Positions 58,779 through 64,000 of a stretch of 64,000 bases of DNA are shown piece by piece. The position numbers and the translations under genes are program-made. Position 1 is the stretch's first letter. Every line of letters starts with the position of its first letter. The DNA lies in contig NC_058339.1 of NCBI RefSeq assembly GCF_905475395.1, positions 39,007,172 to 39,071,171 of the forward strand, in the 5' to 3' direction. The DNA is from Chrysoperla carnea (Eukaryota; Arthropoda; Insecta; Neuroptera; Chrysopidae). The notes below the pieces were generated by a model. The model did no database searches. It worked only from the letters and a program-made list of their open reading frames with translations, and had not been told where the DNA came from.

Positions 58779-58995
58779 GACGCTGCTGTAACAAAAGTGT
58801 ACATTTTAAAAGATGTGCTCAAAGTAATAGGAGTAGAACAGAGAACTAAACAAATTATTAGAGAAGGATAGAGAAGTTTACATCAAAAATACTTTTGCTA
58901 CGCAAGCGCCATTTTATTTAATGCTATTTTGTGGACACTTTTTTAGTCAAACAGCCATAAGAAATGATTCTTCTGTACACTACTACACTCCATAA
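58779..58995 (+). mobile_element. MITE (family 3), truncated copy next to viperin
   Basis: Matches the IR75-intron element 26733-27028 over about 190 bp (AAAAGTGTACATTTTAAAA, then GTGGACACTTTTTT) and shares its right terminus CTACACTCCATA. The left terminus is missing. It lies 164 bp after the viperin stop and ties the locus to the same genome as IR75. Confidence 0.82.
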
Positions 58996-61888
58996 TGAAA
59001 AGAAATAAAATACTACGCAACATAATTTTTTGAATCTCTTGTAAGAATTTCGTATAGGTCATTCAAACCAAAGTGGCATTGAACAGGAGAAAGTGTATAC
59101 CGATTGTAAGCTATCTCGTTCGCCACATAAAATATATGAATACGAATTTCTTATGTATAAAACAAAGAGGATATGTGTACTGTGTGTTATGGCTAAAGTA
59201 ATTTTTAACATTTTATATAATTTATGCTCTTAGTTTGTAGCGTTCCGTATTGATCTTAGATCTTTTGTTTTCTCCATTAGAAATTATTACATTCCAGCAA
59301 TTAACTATACAACAGTTTAATGTTGATAAAAACCTTCGATTTAGTTATTAATTAATTACTTAAAAAAAGACAAAATTTAATAATGAATATTATTAGATGA
59401 TATATTTGTACGTTTTTTTGAAATAAAACACTTACATAATGTATCCCAATCAACGATTTTAAAGGGATATAACTTCCTCAACAATTTCTAACAAACATTA
59501 GTTGATTTTCTATATGACTAGGCAAAATTAAAGTTAACAAAATAAATAACAAATTTTCACAACAAAAAATTATATAAAATTCAATGTTAAAATATGCAAC
59601 AATTTTTTGGATCATTTACACCAAAAATAATCCAATTAAAAAAAATCATATTTTAACAGTATTTTTAAACATAAAAAAAAATATGTGCACTTTTATTTAA
59701 CCTTTCGTATGCTTGGTGAGAAACTGAAACAAATTACATCTAGTGAGGTTTATCAAACTCTAAGAAGAATGATTTTTTATAAATTTGTTGTTTCTCTTTT
59801 TCTAAATAGGTCTAGATTTTGATAATAAGAAAAATCATTGCAAAGCAAATCCTTTTAAGTACAAGAAATAGTTTTCTTTTCCATTTTTATTATATAATTT
59901 GAGTTTTGAAGTTTTTCTTAATTCAGAGAAATCTTAATCACTGAAAAAAAAAACTAATTTAGAAATTTATAAAAATATGCTAACTTAGAAGTATTTAATG
60001 TCAAAAATAAATTTAACTGTAGTATATGCCAGAAACATACAATTCGGAGTAACAGATTTTAAAATTATCTAAGATATAGTAACCCTCATAATAGACTTGG
60101 TAGAGTTTACCAAGCACGCGAAGGTTTAAATAAGTTTATAAATTTTAAATCTGTTTCGATGATTTGTTTGATGATAACTTACTTTCGTAAACAATTTTTA
60201 AAGTCAGTAATATAAGCCAAATAAAATGTATATTTCTTTGTCGGAGAGGAACATTGAATAAAATTAGAGTAAAACATTAAATAACATTAAAGTGAATTTA
60301 GTTTTGAGATAGCAAATCGTATCATGTAGAATGAGTATCTCTAAAAGCCTAAATAATATAATATTGCAACGCCGTTTGATAAAATCATAAAGTTATTAAA
60401 GTTATACAGGCTGATACTATTACGATATTATTCGATTTTAACGCTAAGATGTCAGTGCCACAAGTAAAGAAAAATGTAAACCATACATAAATAACTCAGC
60501 TGATTTTTTTATTGAATTAAATTGCAAAAGATACCTACTTTATTATACATTTTAATGTGCTGCACACTTTTATATTTGTATGGTATGTGCGCATATGGTT
60601 TACATTGCAGATTGCAAACAGAGAATGGACTAAGAAATATCCTCAAGAAATTGTCCACTCTTGAGGTCCTCTTTTCTGTGCATAGCATAGAGAACGATCA
60701 ACTGACCGTCTTTTATAATTGTCATATAAATTTCTGCTTTTATTTACTGTACAGTTAGATAGGAACGTTTAGTTCATTCTCTATGTTTGTGGTAGATTGT
60801 AAACAAATGGCCTCTCTTATAAATTTTCTGCTTTCTTTTTACTCTACAGTCAGATAGTACCGTTTAGTCCATTCTCTATGTCTGTGGTAGATTGTAAACA
60901 AATATTTCTGTTAATGTATCTATTGGCGTTGTAAGCTATAGTTCTTTTTTTTATCGCTAGATAGAGCAATGTTGGTTATAATTGAAATTCAATGATTAAT
61001 TGAAGATTCATTTTCTATGTTTATTTCCTTAACAAGTTTTTTAAGTACCATCTTCCACAAGAAATAGATAATTATATTGAACAATTCTAAGTCATTATAA
61101 AATTTAAATAACTGTGAAAACATGAAAAAACTTAATTTTTTATTATTGGTTTAACAGAAAAGAAATTAAATCAGTGGTTTATTAGAATTCTATGTATTGT
61201 ATTGCTGACACACACATTTCTTTTCGTAGTGATATTTATATATTTAAAAATTCCCTTAATGTGATAATAATAACAAATAATTTACCGTCTATAGTTGTAG
61301 TTACTTTTGATCATGATTCTACATTGTCTTAGAGGCTTCTAGGATTTTTTAAAATATTATTACATGTACACATTACAATTTCAGAGATGGTTAATTGTCC
61401 ACTATGGAAAAAAGTTCTATGTGTTTCAACTATACAGTTGTACAGTTCATTATTATTTTTCATTGTGCATCGTTTGTCATGTTAAGTGGCATTTAAAAAA
61501 TGATTTTGTAATTAGTTAAATAAAATAACTGCACAATAAACTTTTTAATGAAATCATCAAACACATCGATTTAAACAGATTTTAAACGATTAAATCATTG
61601 CACTTTATTTCCAAATAAATATAAACTAAATACACAACACAACTAGTTTAAATTTATGATATTGTATACATATAAAATATTTTTTGTCACTTTTCAACGT
61701 TTTTTTTTTTTTTTAATTAAATTATATATTAATTTCTTTACAGTTGGTTTGTATGGTGTGTGTTGCAGATACATTATTATTATATACATTAATATCTTTG
61801 CTAAACATACTACATAATCTAAAACAGAAATAAATTTAATTTAAAAATTAACGTTGAAGATAGGAAATTTTTGATGGAAGGGTATTCT
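58996..61888. other. Intergenic region, no gene recognised
   Basis: AT-rich DNA without a supported gene. A tandem duplication of about 73 bp (60737-60809 and 60830-60903, sharing CATTCTCTATGT.TGTGGTAG) is the only clear structure. Confidence 0.5.
60737..60903 (+). repeat. Two-copy tandem duplication
   Basis: Copies begin CTTT.(T)TTTACT.TACAGT and end GTAGATTGTAAACAAAT, with an offset of about 94 bp. They differ at several positions, so the duplication is not new. Confidence 0.7.
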
Positions 61889-62801
61889 CAGGGGCGGATT
61901 TATGCGTAGGCAAAGTAGGCCTATGGCGGCAAAAAATTCGTTTCAATTATTAAAATTTTTTTTGTTTAATACAAATGTAAAAATGTGAATTTTTTAAATT
62001 TTAGTCAATTTTGCGTGAAACAATCATTTGAAAAAGTCGCCACTTCACTTAAACTATATCTAGTCACTATGTTCGCGAAAGTCACTATCCTGGAAGTTTT
62101 AGAACGTTTCTCAGAAATACTATAACTTAACCTTTCGTCTTGTTTTGGTCAACTGTACCATGTCAGAGACTGTACTGAAGTAATTGAATCGTTTAAAATG
62201 AGTGATGGTAGACAACGACTAAGCGGGTATCAGTACTCTTAATTAAGAAAAGGGAAAGAAGAGAAATTGAAAAAAGATGTTGATTCATCGAGAAAAATCA
62301 ACGACTTTTTAAAATCGTCAACAAAAGAGGTGAATTATCGGATGAATTCACCGTCCCCGTTCAAGGTTGCACCAGGTGTATCCGATAATTGATATCGCTG
62401 TTAGAATGTTTACTTGCACTGCAGTAGCAAATTGTACTACAGAACGTTCATTTTTATGCTTGAAACGTATCAAAACTTATTCGCGTTCCACGATGAAAGA
62501 GAACAGACTAAATTCTTTGGCTATAATGTGTATTGAAGTTGAAACTTTGCTACAAGTTGATCTGAACAAAATCATCGATACATTTGCTGTTGAAAAAGCC
62601 CGGCGTAAAAATTTACATTGAAATAATTGAAAAATGAATTGTTTTTTTGTTTTGTAAACCTTACTTATGATTAAAAATTTATTTCATTTATTACATTAAA
62701 TATTTTTCAATTTCCAAATAAATAAAACAGACTTTTGTTTATAAAAAAAGGCGGCACTTTGATGCCTGCCTATGGGCGGCAAATACGTAAATCCGCCCCT
62801 G
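61889..62801 (+). mobile_element. Internally deleted hAT transposon (ZMYM1/hAT-like) with perfect 8-bp TSD
   Basis: TIRs begin CAGGGGCGGATTTA at both ends (left 61889; right end ATCCGCCCCTG at 62801). GGTATTCT is duplicated exactly at 61881-61888 and 62802-62809, the 8-bp hallmark of hAT. Inside, 62199-62290 resembles the N-terminal start of ZMYM-type hAT transposases (MSDGRQRLSGYQYS) with a stop. From 62367 to 62621 an 84-aa frame carries the dimerisation tail (CTTERSFLCLKRIKTYSRST, then NRLNSLAIMCIE). Most of the catalytic core is missing, so the element cannot move on its own. Confidence 0.93.
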
Positions 62802-62931
62802 GGTATTCTTGTTTTAAAACTTCGTGCTTTTTATTTTGAGCCCTAAAATGTGCTTTCAAACAAAAATAGGAATCTAAGAAAAATCATCCTTGAAAATGGC
62901 ACCCCTAAATGCGAATTTTTGTTTTGTCCAC

Positions 62932-63015
62932 CTAATTGAAAGTTATGGCACAATTAAAAACTTTGATATCACCAACCAGATGCAAACTGTCAATTTTGCC
63001 ATAACTTTCAATTAG
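62932..63015. repeat. Perfect 19-bp-stem hairpin
   Basis: CTAATTGAAAGTTATGGCA (62932-62950) is exactly complementary to 62997-63015, with a 46-nt loop. It lies between the hAT element and the mitofusin 3' end. It may be a palindromic repeat core or a small-RNA hairpin. No support for either. Confidence 0.6.
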
Positions 63016-63400
63016 AGGGTAAACGTATTTTAGTGCGAGAAACCTTTCTAGACTAACCAATTAAATTTTATCCAATTTCTTTACATGGTGTTGTAGTAAC
63101 TAGTAAGAACTTATTTAGGTACTCGATTCTTGGATTACTAAGTATCAAATTCTTTGGCATGGAAGACTTATTCTCAACTCTAAAGGTTAGATTTGTGAAG
63201 TTACGTTTAATACTTTTAATTACAGGATTCGAAAAAGCTGATGATTTAAATAGGAAATCAAATTAAGTGATCTCAAAATTAATTTGTTAAGGTCTACAAT
63301 AATGATGTCGTTGAATATTTCTTTCGCACTTTTAGATTTATCAATTGCAGTAAATTTTCATTAAAATAATGGGGCTTACCAATAATAAAAACCTAATATC

Positions 63401-63642
63401 TTAATGTTGTGAACGTAAATACGCATCTTCAAATAAATCTAATTCATTGGATAAATAATTTGCTTTATTTCGTAAAACTTTTGCACTACCAGCAGCTTCT
63501 TCTAATGACCGTATTTCAATTTCAAGGTCTTTTAAACGAACATCCATTTCACCGGTTGCTTCATCAACTAAATGACATAATCGTGCGAATGTACTCGATA
63601 ACTCTCTAAAAAAAATTGTTACAAATTATAATTTTATAAAAG

Positions 63643-63679
<37 letters not shown>

Positions 63680-63905
63680 TTTTTAATGAAAATTAAAATA
63701 ATACAAACTGTTGAACTTGATGACTACAATTCGCTGATGTTAAATCGACGATTAATCGTAATTTTTTCGTTGCATGTTGCACATATTGTCGTTTAAATTG
63801 TTTTTCTTTTGCTTTGTTTGTCCATGTAAGTCGTTCATATAAATATAAAGCTCCATAAACGGCACCAGTAACAGCAATTACTCTCCAGCCAACAGTTTTA
63901 AACAT
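63401..63905 (-). CDS. Marf: Mitofusin (Marf), C-terminal exons only
   Basis: Outer-membrane dynamin-like GTPase for mitochondrial fusion. Two exons are in view: 63905-63709 and 63605-63401, GT-AG, phases agree; upstream exons lie beyond 64000. The first carries the end of the transmembrane region ([20 protein letters not shown]) and then the conserved [11 protein letters not shown]...KRQYV and [16 protein letters not shown]. The second encodes [20 protein letters not shown] and the HR2 coiled coil, ending [13 protein letters not shown]. The GTPase domain is not visible. The ATG at 63903-63905 is internal, not the start: an acceptor immediately precedes it. Confidence 0.95.
63645..63671. repeat. 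(TA)n microsatellite in the last Marf intron
   Basis: A pure TA run of about 27 bp followed by a T-run, in the 103-bp intron between the last two Marf exons. It is likely polymorphic. Confidence 0.85.
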
Positions 63906-64000
63906 CTACAAAAATTATAATCGTTTATAAATTAAATAATTTTGTTTTACAAATAAACATTATACAAATATTAATCCAGAGCCTCAGACACTTCTTTCAG

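Noticed and set aside
60522-60758. Open frame of 78 codons with hydrophobic start
   Set aside because: It overlaps a local tandem duplication, resembles no family and has no supporting exon.

Overview
The window is AT-rich, intron-bearing nuclear DNA of an insect. The evidence is an ionotropic chemoreceptor of the IR75 type, two tandem ZAD-type C2H2 zinc-finger genes (an arthropod family greatly expanded in insects), a Marf-type mitofusin, short GT-AG introns and a heavy load of MITE-like and fold-back repeats. I cannot name the species. All gene models below were built by hand from reading frames, splice signals and family conservation.

Layout, left to right. 1-4035: repeat-rich intergenic DNA with a long hairpin near 1.9-2.1 kb. 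4036-27847 (+): an IR75-like receptor in 8 exons (636 aa). Its second intron is 19.6 kb and is filled with a 125-bp tandem repeat, a 1.28-kb tandem duplication that leads into a 477-bp satellite, a jockey-like LINE remnant, several TIR elements and two large fold-back structures. 30373-30756 (+): an LLPH (LLP homolog) gene. 32778-35937 (-): a secreted carboxypeptidase A-like M14 peptidase in 5 exons. 37472-41145 (-) and 42932-45801 (-): two paralogous ZAD zinc-finger genes with identical 4-exon structure and MITEs in their introns. 47434-49816 (-): AFG2A/SPATA5-like double AAA ATPase in 2 exons. 50312-55226: a palindrome-rich domain dominated by a 4.6-kb element with about 1-kb inverted arms and several tRNA-like segments. 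56575-58615 (+): a complete five-exon viperin (RSAD2) gene. 61889-62801: an internally deleted hAT transposon with a perfect 8-bp target duplication. 63401-63905 (-): the last two exons of a mitofusin (Marf), cut by the window edge.

The genes are independent housekeeping, chemosensory, digestive, regulatory and antiviral genes, with no operon-like link. The most notable gene is viperin, the radical-SAM enzyme that makes the chain terminator ddhCTP. From general knowledge I do not associate it with the well-studied insects (fruit fly, mosquitoes, honeybee), yet here it has introns, an intact 4Fe-4S motif, a C-terminal tryptophan and a nearby poly(A) signal. A MITE family that also sits inside the IR75 gene lies just downstream of it, so the locus looks resident in the insect genome rather than a contaminant. 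The most notable non-coding structure is the 4.6-kb inverted-repeat element with embedded tRNA-like sequences.
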